Notes: generated by a model not told the origin, from the letters alone. A stretch of 64,000 bases of DNA from Novosphingobium sp. (GCF_039595395.1 NZ_JBCNLP010000006.1:129001-193000); one strand, 5' to 3'. Shown: positions 50,104 through 59,306, numbered from the stretch's first letter. Translations and numbers: made by a program.

Positions 50104-52278
50104 TTACATCTTATAGGCCAGATGCACCATGAACTGGCGCGGCGCACCGGGCATCAGCCAGATCCGCGAGTAGGAACTGGGGAAATAGGAGACGTTGAAA
50201 AGATTGGTGACTTCACCCGACAGCTTCAACTTCTCGGTCAGCGAGAGCGAGGCCGAGACGCGGGTCAGCGTGTAGCTGGGGAGCATGAACATCGCGCCGC
50301 TGGCGTTGCGATAGCCCGTTTCGCCCACACGCTGGCCAACGTAATTGATCCCGGCGCCGATATCCGCCTTCTTGCCCGCCAGCGTGAAATCCTTGAACAG
50401 CAGCGCGCTGGCGCTGTTCTTGGGCACGTTGATCAACTGATCGCCCTTGTGGAGCGAATAGCCGAAGTTGGGATCGATCGCGTCCTGATCGATGATCGCG
50501 TCGGTATAGGCATAGTTGAGGTCCACCCGGAAACCATAGGGCAGCTTGCCGCTGACCGAGGCCTCGACACCCCGGCTGCGCGCCTTGCCCGCCGCGATCG
50601 AGAAGCCCGCATTGACCGGATCGGCGGTCAGCACATTGGTCTTGGTCATGGTGTAGAGCGCCAGCGAGGCCAGCAGCGCATTGTGGAAGGCCGAGAGTTT
50701 GCCGCCAACCTCCCAGGCCGTGGTTTTTTCCGGCAGGAAGGCGTTGTTGTTGGCATCGGTGCCGATGTTGGGCCGGAAGCCCTTGCCGAAGCTGCCATAG
50801 AGCGTGAGCGACTGGGTGGGCAGAATGCTCAGGCCGAGCTGCGGGCTGAAGGCATCGCGGGTCTGGCGTGACCAGGCGGTGGTCAGGCGGTTGAGGACGA
50901 TCTGGTCGAAATGGTCGTAGCGGCCGCCGGCGCGCAGCTTCAGCCAGTCGGTGACATCGATCATGTCCTGAAGATAGGCGCCGCCTTCCTCATCCTTCTC
51001 GATGCTGTTGATGAAGGCACCGGTCGTCGGCAGATTGCCATAGACCGGATTGTAGATGTTGATCGCATTGCCGGCGGCCAGCGTCGTCTGCGCGGCCACC
51101 GCGGGCGGACGGAAGCGGGTCTGGATCGTGTCGAGCGTGAAGTAGTTCCAGTCCGCACCGATCTGCAGATTATGCGTCAGGCCGAAGGTCTCGGCCTTGC
51201 CGTCGACTTCGCCGCGGAAGGTCAGGTCGGTGGTGTTGTAATCGCGATAGCGGCGCTGGCGCGACAGATTGGTGCTGTCGGTGTAAAAACGCTGACGGCT
51301 GGTGGTGTTCTCCGCCTCGGTGGCATAGCCGCTGAAGGAGGAGGTGCGATAGGAGGCGCCCAGCAGCACCGTCCAGTTCTTGCTGAAGCTGTGCTGCATC
51401 TGGAGCTGATGGCTGAAGCTCTCGGTGGTGATGGGGCCATCGCCCGGCTCGCCCAGAAAGCGCGTGCGGGGAATGGCGTAGAGATTGCCGTTGACCGCCA
51501 CGATGCCGCGATCGAAGGGCACCTGCTGATGGACCCATTCGAAATCGTAGGACAGCTTGGTGGCATCGTTGAGCTGCCACAGGAATGATGGCGAGATCGT
51601 ATAGGTCTTGTGATGCATATATTGGCGATAGCTGTCGCCTTCATCGTAAGCCCCGGTGATCCGTGCCGCGAATTTCGAGGTGAGCGCGACATTGACGTCA
51701 CCCTGCACGCGGCGGTTGTTGTAGCTGCCGCCCGAAAGCTGAAGTTCTCCGCCATTGGTGAAATACGGCTTCTTGGTGATGATGTTCACCGCGCCGCCCG
51801 GATCGCCGCGACCGAAGAGGGCCGAGGTCGGTCCCTTGATCACCTCGATCCGTTCGATGTTGGAGGCATCGCGCGCGCCGCCATACCCGCGTGAGGCGCT
51901 GAAGCCGTTGAGCAGATAATTGCTCGACTGGCTTTCGTCGCCGGCAAAGCCGCGAATGGCATAGCTGTCGAACAGGCCGCCGAAATTGTTCTGGCGTGCC
52001 ACGCCCGCCACGAAATCAAGCGCGCCCGACAGGGTGGTCAGCCCGGCGTCCTGCAGGATTTTCGCATCCATCGTCTGGACGACTTGCGGCAGTTGCTTGA
52101 GGGGCGTGGTGCCCAGATAGGGCTGGCGCATCCCGGTGACGGTGATGCTTGTGGTATCGTCCCTGGACTCTGTGGCCGGTTCATCCGCGGCCTGGGCGCA
52201 GGCGGGGATCGATGCGGCTGCGATGGCGGCCGTGGCGCAGAAAAGCTGAATTCGAAGCGTGGATCTGGATGTGCGCAT
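50104..52278 (-). CDS. TonB-dependent siderophore-type receptor (FhuA/FoxA-like)
   Basis: A 724-residue TonB-dependent receptor with signal (IQLFCATAAIAAASIPACAQA), TonB box TSITVTGMR, plug with FGGLFDSYAIRGFAGDESQSSNYLLNGF and IERIEVIKGPTSALFGRGDPGGAVNIITKKP, and a barrel ending APRQFMVHLAYKM. The GPTSALFGRGDPGG signature and the CCGG-loop layout are of the siderophore (FhuA/FecA-like) group. It would bring in a ferric complex. GGGGG precedes the ATG. A 246-bp gap follows before the M20 hydrolase on the same strand; no Fur box was convincingly seen. Confidence 0.9.
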   Translation of the reverse strand: MRTSRSTLRIQLFCATAAIAAASIPACAQAADEPATESRDDTTSITVTGMRQPYLGTTPLKQLPQVVQTMDAKILQDAGLTTLSGALDFVAGVARQNNFGGLFDSYAIRGFAGDESQSSNYLLNGFSASRGYGGARDASNIERIEVIKGPTSALFGRGDPGGAVNIITKKPYFTNGGELQLSGGSYNNRRVQGDVNVALTSKFAARITGAYDEGDSYRQYMHHKTYTISPSFLWQLNDATKLSYDFEWVHQQVPFDRGIVAVNGNLYAIPRTRFLGEPGDGPITTESFSHQLQMQHSFSKNWTVLLGASYRTSSFSGYATEAENTTSRQRFYTDSTNLSRQRRYRDYNTTDLTFRGEVDGKAETFGLTHNLQIGADWNYFTLDTIQTRFRPPAVAAQTTLAAGNAINIYNPVYGNLPTTGAFINSIEKDEEGGAYLQDMIDVTDWLKLRAGGRYDHFDQIVLNRLTTAWSRQTRDAFSPQLGLSILPTQSLTLYGSFGKGFRPNIGTDANNNAFLPEKTTAWEVGGKLSAFHNALLASLALYTMTKTNVLTADPVNAGFSIAAGKARSRGVEASVSGKLPYGFRVDLNYAYTDAIIDQDAIDPNFGYSLHKGDQLINVPKNSASALLFKDFTLAGKKADIGAGINYVGQRVGETGYRNASGAMFMLPSYTLTRVSASLSLTEKLKLSGEVTNLFNVSYFPSSYSRIWLMPGAPRQFMVHLAYKM

Positions 52279-52524
52279 GGTAACCCCCGGACGAGCAATC
52301 GATGATGCCTTCCTTCTGGTTTCGCGAAGATGCGATGGTGGGGAGGCGCGATGCCCTCTCGGCGGGCGCCTTTGATCGCATCTTCTGCAACCGGTGTTGG
52401 CACGACCGAGTATGAGCGCAGCTTATAGAATTAGATTGCAATGTGAGGCCCGGCAGACCGCATTATCGCTGAATGAGCGGGTGGTTTACGCAGGAAATGC
52501 TGCCGGGCCCTTTGAGGCGCGCGA

Positions 52525-53688
52525 TCAGGATTCGGGCAGCCGCGACACAACAAGCGCAGTCAACAGCGCTACACCCTGAACGATGACACTATCATTAAAA
52601 TCATAGCGCGGATGGTGCAGCGGCTGATTGTGATCGGGGGCTTTCTGGCCCAGCCAGATATAGGCGCCGGGGCGCTGCTGAAGCATGAAGGAGAAGTCCT
52701 CCGAGGTGAAGGCGGGCACAGGCGCTTCGGCCACATCGTCGGACACCAGACGGGCGGCCTCGAGCACATCGCGGGCGGCATCGGCATCGTTGATCGTGGC
52801 GGGATAATAGCGATCATAGTCGACGCGGATGACCGTCTCGGTGGAGGCGGCAACGCCCTGCGCCATGGCGTGGATCGAGGCCTCGATACGGTCCTGGATC
52901 TCGGGATCGAAGGTTCTGACGGTGCCCATGATCTCGCAGCTTGCGGGGATCACATTATGGGCATGACCGCCCGCGATCTTCGTCACCGACAGCACGGCGG
53001 CCTGCGTGGCCGGGACGCGGCGCGAGACGATCGTGTTGAGCTGCTGGACCAGATCGGCCGCCGCCAGCAAGGCGTCGGGCGTGTCATGAGGCAGCGCGGC
53101 ATGGCCGCCGCGTCCCTCGATGGTGATCTGGAACTTGTCGGCCGAGGCCATGATCGGGCCGGGGCGGGTGCGGATGGCGCCTGCGGGCAGGTCGGGCCAG
53201 TTGTGGATGGCAAAGACCTGCTCGCACGGGAACAGATCGAACAGGCCGTCGCGGATCATTTCGCGCGCGCCGCCCTGTCCTTCCTCGGCGGGCTGGAAGA
53301 TGAAGGCGACCGCACCGGAAAAGCCGCCCTGTGCCGCCAGATGGCGCGCGGCCCCCAGCAGCATGGCGGTGTGGCCGTCATGCCCGCAACCATGGAATGC
53401 GCCCGCATGGGTACTGGCATGGGGCAGCCCGGTTTGTTCGTCAAAGGGCAGGGCGTCCATATCGGCGCGCAGACCGATCATGCGGTTGGACGTGCCCCTT
53501 CGCAGGACACCCACCACGCCCGTCCCGCCAAGCCCGGTGGTCACCTCAAGCCCGAGCGTGCGCAGCGCATCGGCGACGATGCCGGCGGTGCGATGCTCGC
53601 AAAAGCCGAGTTCGGGGTGGGCGTGAATGTCGCGGCGCAAGGCGGTCAGATCCGGCACAAGGGCCGCGATCCCGTTCAGATCGATCAT
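52525..53688 (-). CDS. M20-family amidohydrolase/deacylase (DoeB2-like candidate)
   Basis: A 387-residue metallo-hydrolase of the M20D (hippurate hydrolase / N-acyl-amino-acid deacylase) family. Metal ligands: HGCGHDGHTAM, FQPAEEGQGGA, AIHNWPDLP and the late HH of PLHHPRYDFND. Lid-domain segment GRGGHAALPHDTPDALLAA is standard. It removes acyl groups from amino acids. Start overlaps the AsnC gene by 4 bp (ATGA), so they are co-translated. With the neighbouring class III aminotransferase and semialdehyde dehydrogenase it fits N-acetyl-diaminobutyrate deacetylase (DoeB2) of ectoine degradation, but the family alone does not prove that. Confidence 0.88.
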   Translation of the reverse strand: MIDLNGIAALVPDLTALRRDIHAHPELGFCEHRTAGIVADALRTLGLEVTTGLGGTGVVGVLRRGTSNRMIGLRADMDALPFDEQTGLPHASTHAGAFHGCGHDGHTAMLLGAARHLAAQGGFSGAVAFIFQPAEEGQGGAREMIRDGLFDLFPCEQVFAIHNWPDLPAGAIRTRPGPIMASADKFQITIEGRGGHAALPHDTPDALLAAADLVQQLNTIVSRRVPATQAAVLSVTKIAGGHAHNVIPASCEIMGTVRTFDPEIQDRIEASIHAMAQGVAASTETVIRVDYDRYYPATINDADAARDVLEAARLVSDDVAEAPVPAFTSEDFSFMLQQRPGAYIWLGQKAPDHNQPLHHPRYDFNDSVIVQGVALLTALVVSRLPES

Positions 53689-54182
53689 TGCATCTGCTCT
53701 TCAAACAGCGTTTCGATGGGATCGTGGCACTTGATGACCGGCGATTTGATCACAATGAAGCTGAAATATTTTTCGATGCCGAAATCCCCTTCAAGGATTT
53801 CCTCGATCACGGCCTGATAATGCGAGACGTCGCGCGTGATGAATTTGACGAGATAGTCGTAACCGCCGCTGACCAGATGGCATTCGACGATCTCGCTGAC
53901 ATTGGCGGCCCGCTGCTCGAACTTGGTGAAATCGCGGATGCGGTGGTCTTTGAGCGTCACCTGCGTGAAGACCGTCAGGGTGGAGCCCAGCTTGGCCAGC
54001 GCGAGCTGGGCTCTGTAACCGATGATGAAGCCGGCCTTTTCCAGCCGCTTGACCCGCGCAAGGCACGGGCTGGGCGACAGGCCGACCGCATCGGCGAGAT
54101 CAACGTTCGACATGCGGCCGTTACGCTGGAGCTGCGCGAGGATCCTGAAATCCAGTCGATCAAGTTTTGGATTAAGGCTCAT
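53685..54182 (-). CDS. Lrp/AsnC-family transcriptional regulator (DoeX-like candidate)
   Basis: A 165-residue AsnC-type regulator. N-terminal LDRLDFRILAQLQRNGRMSNVDLADAVGLSPSPCLARVKRLEKAGFI is the helix-turn-helix; the C-terminal domain VFTQVTLKDHRIRDFTKFEQRAANVSEIVECHLVSGGYDYLVKFITRDVSHYQ and GIEKYFSFIVIKSP resembles regulators found within ectoine-degradation loci (DoeX/AsnC). GGGAGAAG precedes the ATG. It sits between an aminotransferase and an M20 hydrolase, both of which it probably controls. Confidence 0.9.
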   Translation of the reverse strand: MSLNPKLDRLDFRILAQLQRNGRMSNVDLADAVGLSPSPCLARVKRLEKAGFIIGYRAQLALAKLGSTLTVFTQVTLKDHRIRDFTKFEQRAANVSEIVECHLVSGGYDYLVKFITRDVSHYQAVIEEILEGDFGIEKYFSFIVIKSPVIKCHDPIETLFEEQMQ

Positions 54183-54221
54183 CGCGTTGTGCTTCTCCCG
54201 CTCTTATTGGCTGAACTCCTG

Positions 54222-55601
54222 TCAGGCGATGGCCGCCCGGACTTCAGCATGATCCAGCACATCGTCCAGCGTCGCGCGCAGACGCTGCAACAAGGTGTCC
54301 ATATCGTCTTCGTCACAACTGAGCGCTGGGGCCAGGCCGATGGTGCCATCGCCGAAAGCCCGGAAGATCAGGCGCCGCTCATAAGCCGCGCGGGACAGTC
54401 TGTCGGAGATGTTAAGTGCTGATGTAAATGGGGTTTTTGCCACCTTGTCGGCCACCAGCTCGATCCCTGCCAGCATGCCTGCCGTGCGAATGTTGCCCAC
54501 CAGCGGATGATCGGCCAGCGCCGCCAGACCCTGCTCCAGTTGCACGGCGCGCACCTGCCCGTTGGCCAGAATCCCGCCCTGCAGATAAAGATCCATGACT
54601 GCGAGCCCCACGGCCGCGCTGACCGGGTGCCCCGAATAGGTCTGCCCATGGCCGATGGGCAGATGGTTGTCAGGCCCATCGGCCATTCCGGCATAGATTT
54701 GTTCGCTCATCAGCACCGCCCCCATCGGAGCATAACCTGCTGTCAGCCCCTTGGCGAGGGTCATAAGATCGGGCGTTACCCCCTCGCTCTCGCAGGCGAA
54801 CATCGGACCGGTGCGGCCAAAGCCGGTGATGACCTCATCGGCGACGAACAGAATGTCCAGCTCGCGGCAGGTTTCGCGGATGGCCTTGAGCCAGCCTTTG
54901 GGCGGTACGATGACGCCCGCCGATCCCTGAACCGGCTCGGCAAAAAAGGCCGCGACATTCTCCGCGCCCAGTTCCTCGACCTTGGCTTTCAATTGGGCGA
55001 CCGACAGGTCGATCACCGCCTGCGGGTCTTCGCCCACCGGGCTGCGATAAGGATAGGGGGCCGGAATATGATGCTGCCAGCGATGCGGCACATCGAACTG
55101 CCGGTGGAAGGCAGGCAGGCCGGTCAGCCCCGCGCCATTGCTCGACGAACCGTGATAACCCTTGTCGAGCGCGATCATATGCTTCTTGGCCGGGCGGTCC
55201 GTGGCATTGAAATAATGGACAATAAAGCGGATCGCGGAATCGACGGCATCCGAACCGCCCAGCGTGAAATAGACCCTGTCCAGCCCCGGAGGCGACAGGT
55301 CAGCCAGCCTCTCGGCCAGGCGGATCGCGGGTTCGCTGGCGAAGGAGAAATAGCCGGTGGCATAGGGCAGCCGGCGCATCTGCTCGCTGGCGGCGGCCAC
55401 GATGCTTTCCTGGCCATAACCGACATTGACGCACCACAGGCCGGCGAAGGCATCGAGCAACTCGCGCCCTTCCGCATCGGTCAGATACATGCCCCTGGCC
55501 GATGACAGCACGGTCGCGCCGCGCCTTTCATGGGCGCGATAGGCCGAAACGGGGTGGATCAGGTGGCGACGGTCGCTTTCGATCAGGGAGTTGGCAAGCA
55601 T
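54222..55601 (-). CDS. Class III aminotransferase (diaminobutyrate/beta-alanine type)
   Basis: A 459-residue fold-type I PLP omega-aminotransferase. Features: N-terminal HPVSAYRAHERRGATVLSSARGMYLTDAEGRELLDAFAGLWCVNVGYG, phosphate loop GGSDAVDSAIRF, FFAEPVQGSAGVIVPPKGWL, PLP ring aspartate in LFVADEVITGFGRTG, and the Schiff-base lysine in LMTLAKGLTAGYAPMGAV. Start at 55601 (GAGAGG upstream); the frame runs further but overlaps the next gene. Consistent with diaminobutyrate transaminase (DoeD) of ectoine degradation or with beta-alanine/GABA/putrescine transaminases. A 144-bp gap with a hairpin lies upstream, so it may also have its own promoter. Confidence 0.9.
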   Translation of the reverse strand: MLANSLIESDRRHLIHPVSAYRAHERRGATVLSSARGMYLTDAEGRELLDAFAGLWCVNVGYGQESIVAAASEQMRRLPYATGYFSFASEPAIRLAERLADLSPPGLDRVYFTLGGSDAVDSAIRFIVHYFNATDRPAKKHMIALDKGYHGSSSNGAGLTGLPAFHRQFDVPHRWQHHIPAPYPYRSPVGEDPQAVIDLSVAQLKAKVEELGAENVAAFFAEPVQGSAGVIVPPKGWLKAIRETCRELDILFVADEVITGFGRTGPMFACESEGVTPDLMTLAKGLTAGYAPMGAVLMSEQIYAGMADGPDNHLPIGHGQTYSGHPVSAAVGLAVMDLYLQGGILANGQVRAVQLEQGLAALADHPLVGNIRTAGMLAGIELVADKVAKTPFTSALNISDRLSRAAYERRLIFRAFGDGTIGLAPALSCDEDDMDTLLQRLRATLDDVLDHAEVRAAIA

Positions 55602-55677
55602 GGGACCTCTCGGGTGGTGTCGTCCTGCCCAGTCTATCCCCTTGGCAAAGCGAGATGCCCTGAATTCCCGGCCAGAG

Positions 55678-55711
55678 CGGAGCGCGGCGTGCCGAACTTC
55701 GCCGCGCTCCG
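55678..55711. terminator. Inter-gene hairpin upstream of the aminotransferase
   Basis: CGGAGCGCGGCG, 10-base loop, CGCCGCGCTCCG: perfect 12-bp stem in the 143-bp gap between tartrate-type dehydrogenase (stop 55745) and aminotransferase (start 55601). It may partly split the cluster into two transcripts. No T-run on the minus strand. Confidence 0.5.
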
Positions 55712-55744
55712 GCATTTTATGCTGCCCATGGCCGGGCCGACGAC

Positions 55745-56815
55745 TCAGCCGATGTTGCTGACGATGGCCTTGCCGCATTCCAGCGTCGATGCGCCGCCCG
55801 CCAGATCGCGCGTGCGCCCTGCGGGCGTGGCCAGCACCGTCTCGATGGCGCGCAGGATCGAGGCCGAGGCCTCCAATTCTCCCAGATGTTCCAGCATCAT
55901 GGCCGCCGACCAGATCTGGCCGACCGGATTGGCGATGCCCATGCCCGCAATGTCGGGCGCTGATCCATGCACCGGCTCGAACACCGAGGGGATCGAGCGA
56001 TCCGGGTTGATGTTGCCGCAAGGCGCGATGCCGATGGTGCCGGTGCAGGCCGGGCCCAGATCGGACAGGATGTCGCCGAAGAGGTTGGAGGCCACCACCA
56101 CATCGAACCGGTCGGGGTTCATCACGAATTGGGCGGTCAGGATGTCGATATGGTATTTGTCGGTGCGGACATCGGGGTAGGCCTTGGCCATTTCCTCCAC
56201 GCGCCCGTCCCACCACGGCATGGTGATGGCGATGCCGTTCGACTTGGTGGCCGAGGTCAGATGCCTGCGGGGCCGCGCCTGCGCCAGATCGAAGGCATAG
56301 CGCAGGATGCGGTCGGTGCCATGGCGGGTCATCACCGTTTCCTGCAGCACGATCTCGCGCTCGGTGCCGGGGAAGGAGATGCCGCCGATGGCCGAATATT
56401 CGCCCTCGGTGTTCTCGCGCACGATCATCATATCGATGTCGCCCGGCTTGCGGCCCGCCAGCGGGCAGGGCACGCCGGGCATCAGCCGCGCGGGGCGCAG
56501 ATTGACATAGAGATCATATTCACGCCGGAACTGGATCAGCGAGCCCCACAGCGAGACGTGATCGGGCACCGTCTCGGGCCAGCCGACCGCGCCGAAGAAG
56601 ATGGCGTCGACATCGCCGATCCGCGCCTTCCAGTCTTCGGGCATCATGGTGCCATGCTGCGCGTAATAATCGCAGGAGGCGAAGTCGTGCCATTGCTGCT
56701 CGATGGTGATGCCATGGGCGGCTGCTGCGGCTTCAAGCGCGCGCACGCCCTCGGGCATCACCTCCTTGCCGATGCCGTCGCCGGCCAGCACGGCGATGCG
56801 ATAGGTCTTGCTCAT
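55745..56815 (-). CDS. Tartrate dehydrogenase / isopropylmalate-isocitrate family dehydrogenase (TtuC-like)
   Basis: A 356-residue NAD-dependent decarboxylating beta-hydroxyacid dehydrogenase. N-terminal RIAVLAGDGIGKEVMPEGVRAL, FGAVGWPETVPDHVSLWGSLIQFRREYDLYVNLRPARL, active-site MIVRENTEGEYSAIGG (substrate arginine and Tyr), TSATKSNGIAITMPWWD (catalytic Lys), NLFGDILSDLGPACTG (metal Asp) and FEPVHGSAPDIAGMGIANPVGQIWSAAMML. The WPETVPDHVSLWGSL motif is that of tartrate/D-malate dehydrogenases. Start 56815; ATGA overlap with the upstream aldehyde dehydrogenase. Confidence 0.9.
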   Translation of the reverse strand: MSKTYRIAVLAGDGIGKEVMPEGVRALEAAAAAHGITIEQQWHDFASCDYYAQHGTMMPEDWKARIGDVDAIFFGAVGWPETVPDHVSLWGSLIQFRREYDLYVNLRPARLMPGVPCPLAGRKPGDIDMMIVRENTEGEYSAIGGISFPGTEREIVLQETVMTRHGTDRILRYAFDLAQARPRRHLTSATKSNGIAITMPWWDGRVEEMAKAYPDVRTDKYHIDILTAQFVMNPDRFDVVVASNLFGDILSDLGPACTGTIGIAPCGNINPDRSIPSVFEPVHGSAPDIAGMGIANPVGQIWSAAMMLEHLGELEASASILRAIETVLATPAGRTRDLAGGASTLECGKAIVSNIG

Positions 56816-58275
56816 GCCCCGAATCCTTTCAGGCCGGCCCAATGGAAGGCCTTGGTTTCCAGATATTCCTCGATCCCCTCACGCCCGCCTTCACGCCCCA
56901 GCCCGGAGGCCTTGATGCCGCCGAAGGGCGCCATTTCCATGGCGATGGCACCGGTGTTTAGGCCGACCATGCCGAACTCCAGAGCCTCGCCCACACGCCA
57001 GGCGCGGTGCAGATCATTGGTGTAGAAATAGCTGGCGAGGCCGAAAGGCGTGGCATTGGCCATGGCCACCGCCTCTTCCTCCCGCTCGAAGCGGAACACC
57101 GGGGCGAGGGGCCCGAAGGTCTCCTCACTGGCGAGCCGCATCTCGGTGGTGGCGCCGGTCAGCAGAACGGGCCGCGCGAAGGTCGGCAGGCCGGGGGCGG
57201 GGGATTGGGCCGCGATCCGGCCGCCAAGGGCCAGGGCATCCTCCAGATGGGCATGGACCTTGTTGGCTGCCGCAGGGTTGATCAGCGGGCCGATGGTGGT
57301 CGTGCTGTCGCGTCCGTCTCCTACTTTCAGCGCGCTCACCGCCTCGCCCAGCCGCGCGACGAAGCGGTCATGGATGCCCGCCTGCACCAGAATGCGGTTG
57401 GCGCAGACGCAGGTCTGGCCGGCATTGCGGAACTTGCTGGCCATGGCGCCGGCGACCGCGGCGTCCAGATCGGCATCGTCGAAGACGATGAAAGGCGCAT
57501 TGCCGCCCAGCTCCAGACTGAGCCGCTTGAGCGTTCCCGCCGACTCCCGCATCAGCAGCGAGCCGACCCGCGTCGAGCCGGTGAAGGAGAGTTTGCGCAC
57601 CACGGGGCTGGCGGTCAGCGCGCCGCCGATGCCCTCGGGCAGGCCGGTGACGATGTTGACCACCCCCGCCGGAATGCCCGCCCGCTGGGCAAGAAGGCCC
57701 AGCGCCAGCGCGGTGAAGGGCGTCAGCTCCGAGGGCTTGATGACCACCGTGCAGCCCGCCGCCAGAGCCGGGGCGATCTTGCGCGTGATCATCGCCGCCG
57801 GGAAATTCCATGGCGTGATGATCGCGCAGACACCGACCGGCTCCTTCAGCGCCAGAATGCGGCGGTCAGGGGTCGGTGCGGGGATATCATGGCCGGAGAT
57901 GCGGCGCCCCTCGGCGGCAAACCATTTGACGAAGGAGGCGGCGTAACCGATCTCGCCTTCCGCCTCGGCCAGCGGCTTGCCCTGTTCGGCGGTCATGATC
58001 CGCGCCAGATCCTGCTTGCTGGCCAGGATCAGCTCATGCCATGTTTCCAGCAGGGTGGCCCGCTCATCGGCGGTGCGTGCTTTCCAGGCGGGCAGGGCGT
58101 TCTGCGCGGCGAGGATGGCTTCCCGCGTTTCATCCGCCCCGCAGGAGGGCACGGTGCCGATCGTCAGGCCGGTGGCCGGATTGATGACATCCAGCGCCTC
58201 CCCTCCGGCGGAGGAGCGCCAGTGCCCGTCGATCAGGCAGGCCTGAACGAACAGCGATGCGTCGCGAAGATCCAT
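56812..58275 (-). CDS. NAD(P)-dependent semialdehyde dehydrogenase (GabD/DoeC-like)
   Basis: A 487-residue aldehyde dehydrogenase of the succinate-semialdehyde type. Cofactor and catalytic motifs: ITPWNFPAAMITRKIAPALAAGCTVVIKPSE, FTGSTRVG, LELGGNAPFIVFDDADLD (general-base Glu) and FRNAGQTCVCANR (catalytic Cys), then EETFGPLAPVFRFE and the C-terminal APFGGIKASGLGREGGREGIEEYLETK. Start at 58275 with GGAGGACATC; an alternative at 58287 would overlap the GNAT stop. Substrate could be succinate semialdehyde (GABA route) or aspartate semialdehyde (DoeC in ectoine degradation). It overlaps the tartrate-type dehydrogenase start by 4 bp. Confidence 0.92.
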   Translation of the reverse strand: MDLRDASLFVQACLIDGHWRSSAGGEALDVINPATGLTIGTVPSCGADETREAILAAQNALPAWKARTADERATLLETWHELILASKQDLARIMTAEQGKPLAEAEGEIGYAASFVKWFAAEGRRISGHDIPAPTPDRRILALKEPVGVCAIITPWNFPAAMITRKIAPALAAGCTVVIKPSELTPFTALALGLLAQRAGIPAGVVNIVTGLPEGIGGALTASPVVRKLSFTGSTRVGSLLMRESAGTLKRLSLELGGNAPFIVFDDADLDAAVAGAMASKFRNAGQTCVCANRILVQAGIHDRFVARLGEAVSALKVGDGRDSTTTIGPLINPAAANKVHAHLEDALALGGRIAAQSPAPGLPTFARPVLLTGATTEMRLASEETFGPLAPVFRFEREEEAVAMANATPFGLASYFYTNDLHRAWRVGEALEFGMVGLNTGAIAMEMAPFGGIKASGLGREGGREGIEEYLETKAFHWAGLKGFGA

Positions 58276-58286
58276 GATGTCCTCCA

Positions 58287-59144
58287 TCAGAACAGCGCCT
58301 GGCTGATGATCCCGAAGGACCGGCCCGGACGCGATGGCGTGGGTTCGTCGCCGCGCACCATGGTGACGAAGCGATGGACCCGGACAAGGCCCAATTCCTC
58401 CAGCCAGTCGCTCAGCCCGCATTCGCCCGGAATGTCGAGGCGCATGAATTCGCCGCTGCGCGACCCCAGCCATTGCGCGATCAGGCCCTTGGCGCGGTCC
58501 TTGTCCGGCGCGACCACCGGGCCGACGACGTAACCCCGCCCGAAACGGCGGAAGAGCGCGAAGCCGGTCACCTCGCCATCCGAATCGAGCACGACGCCAT
58601 GCCCCTTGTCGAGCACCGCCGCCATGATCGAGGGGCGCTCGAGTCCCGTGGCTTCCTGCGCCAGAGCGGTGACCTTGTCCCGGTCCCGTTCGCCCATCGG
58701 CCGGATGCGCTCACCCTCGCCCAGCGGCAGGAGGGGTACGCTGAAAGACGTACCCTGATGCTGAAGGATTTCCGATATGCCGTTGAAACCGAATTTGCGG
58801 AACATCGGGAGGCCGCCATGATTGGCATTGAGCAGGACGCTGCGCTGGCCGATCTGGTCGAGCACATTGTCCATCACGATCCGCCCGATCCCGCCGTTCC
58901 GAAATGGCTTGGCGACGATGAACATGCCAAGCGTCGCGCAATCCTGCCCGTGCAGCCACCACATCGCGGAACCGATGATCTGGCCGCCCATTTCCGCGAC
59001 GGTTCCCGCGCCCAGCGCCAGGGCGCTCGCAATATCCTGCTTGCGGTGCGGCCATTGCTCACCCACCGACAGGGCATGGACCGAGGCCACGTCCGTTGCG
59101 GTCATCGGACGAAGCTTCAGCCTGCGGTCCGGCATTGTCGCCAT
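58287..59144 (-). CDS. GNAT-family acetyltransferase (two-domain)
   Basis: A 285-residue protein with an N-terminal GNAT domain (acetyl-CoA loop LGMFIVAKPFRNGGIGRIVMDNVLDQIG; VLLNANHGGLPMFRKFGFNGI) and a C-terminal half (FALFRRFGRGYVVGPVVAPDKDRAKGLIAQWL, DWLEELGLVRVHRFVTMVRGDEP) that is a DUF1868-like / YitH-type acetyltransferase domain, seen in enzymes of unknown substrate. Start at 59144 with AGGAG. First gene of the leftward catabolic cluster: 12 bp before the semialdehyde dehydrogenase, divergent from the ABC importer across a 293-bp gap. It might acetylate an amine intermediate, the reverse of the M20 deacylase step. Confidence 0.82.
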   Translation of the reverse strand: MATMPDRRLKLRPMTATDVASVHALSVGEQWPHRKQDIASALALGAGTVAEMGGQIIGSAMWWLHGQDCATLGMFIVAKPFRNGGIGRIVMDNVLDQIGQRSVLLNANHGGLPMFRKFGFNGISEILQHQGTSFSVPLLPLGEGERIRPMGERDRDKVTALAQEATGLERPSIMAAVLDKGHGVVLDSDGEVTGFALFRRFGRGYVVGPVVAPDKDRAKGLIAQWLGSRSGEFMRLDIPGECGLSDWLEELGLVRVHRFVTMVRGDEPTPSRPGRSFGIISQALF

Positions 59145-59270
59145 CGAATACTCCTGTGCGTTGATGCTGTCGCATCGCGATCTCTTGGCTTTGCTTTACA
59201 GGCGAATGGCAAGCATTCGCTGCCGCGCATGGGGCGGCTTCCAGTTCAATCCGTCGGATACGCGGCGTGA

Positions 59271-59306
59271 TCCGGAATATCATGCCGGAACTTTGGCGTA
59301 TCATGC
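59271..59306. promoter_or_regulatory. Repeated TATCATGC motif in the divergent GNAT/ABC gap
   Basis: TATCATGC occurs at 59278-59285 and 59299-59306, exactly 21 bp apart (two helix turns); the first copy is inside the dyad TCCGG-N9-CCGGA (59271-59289). The 293-bp gap (59145-59437) separates the catabolic cluster from the importer. It is a candidate site for the AsnC-type regulator at 53685. The rest of the gap shows nothing clear. Confidence 0.45.
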
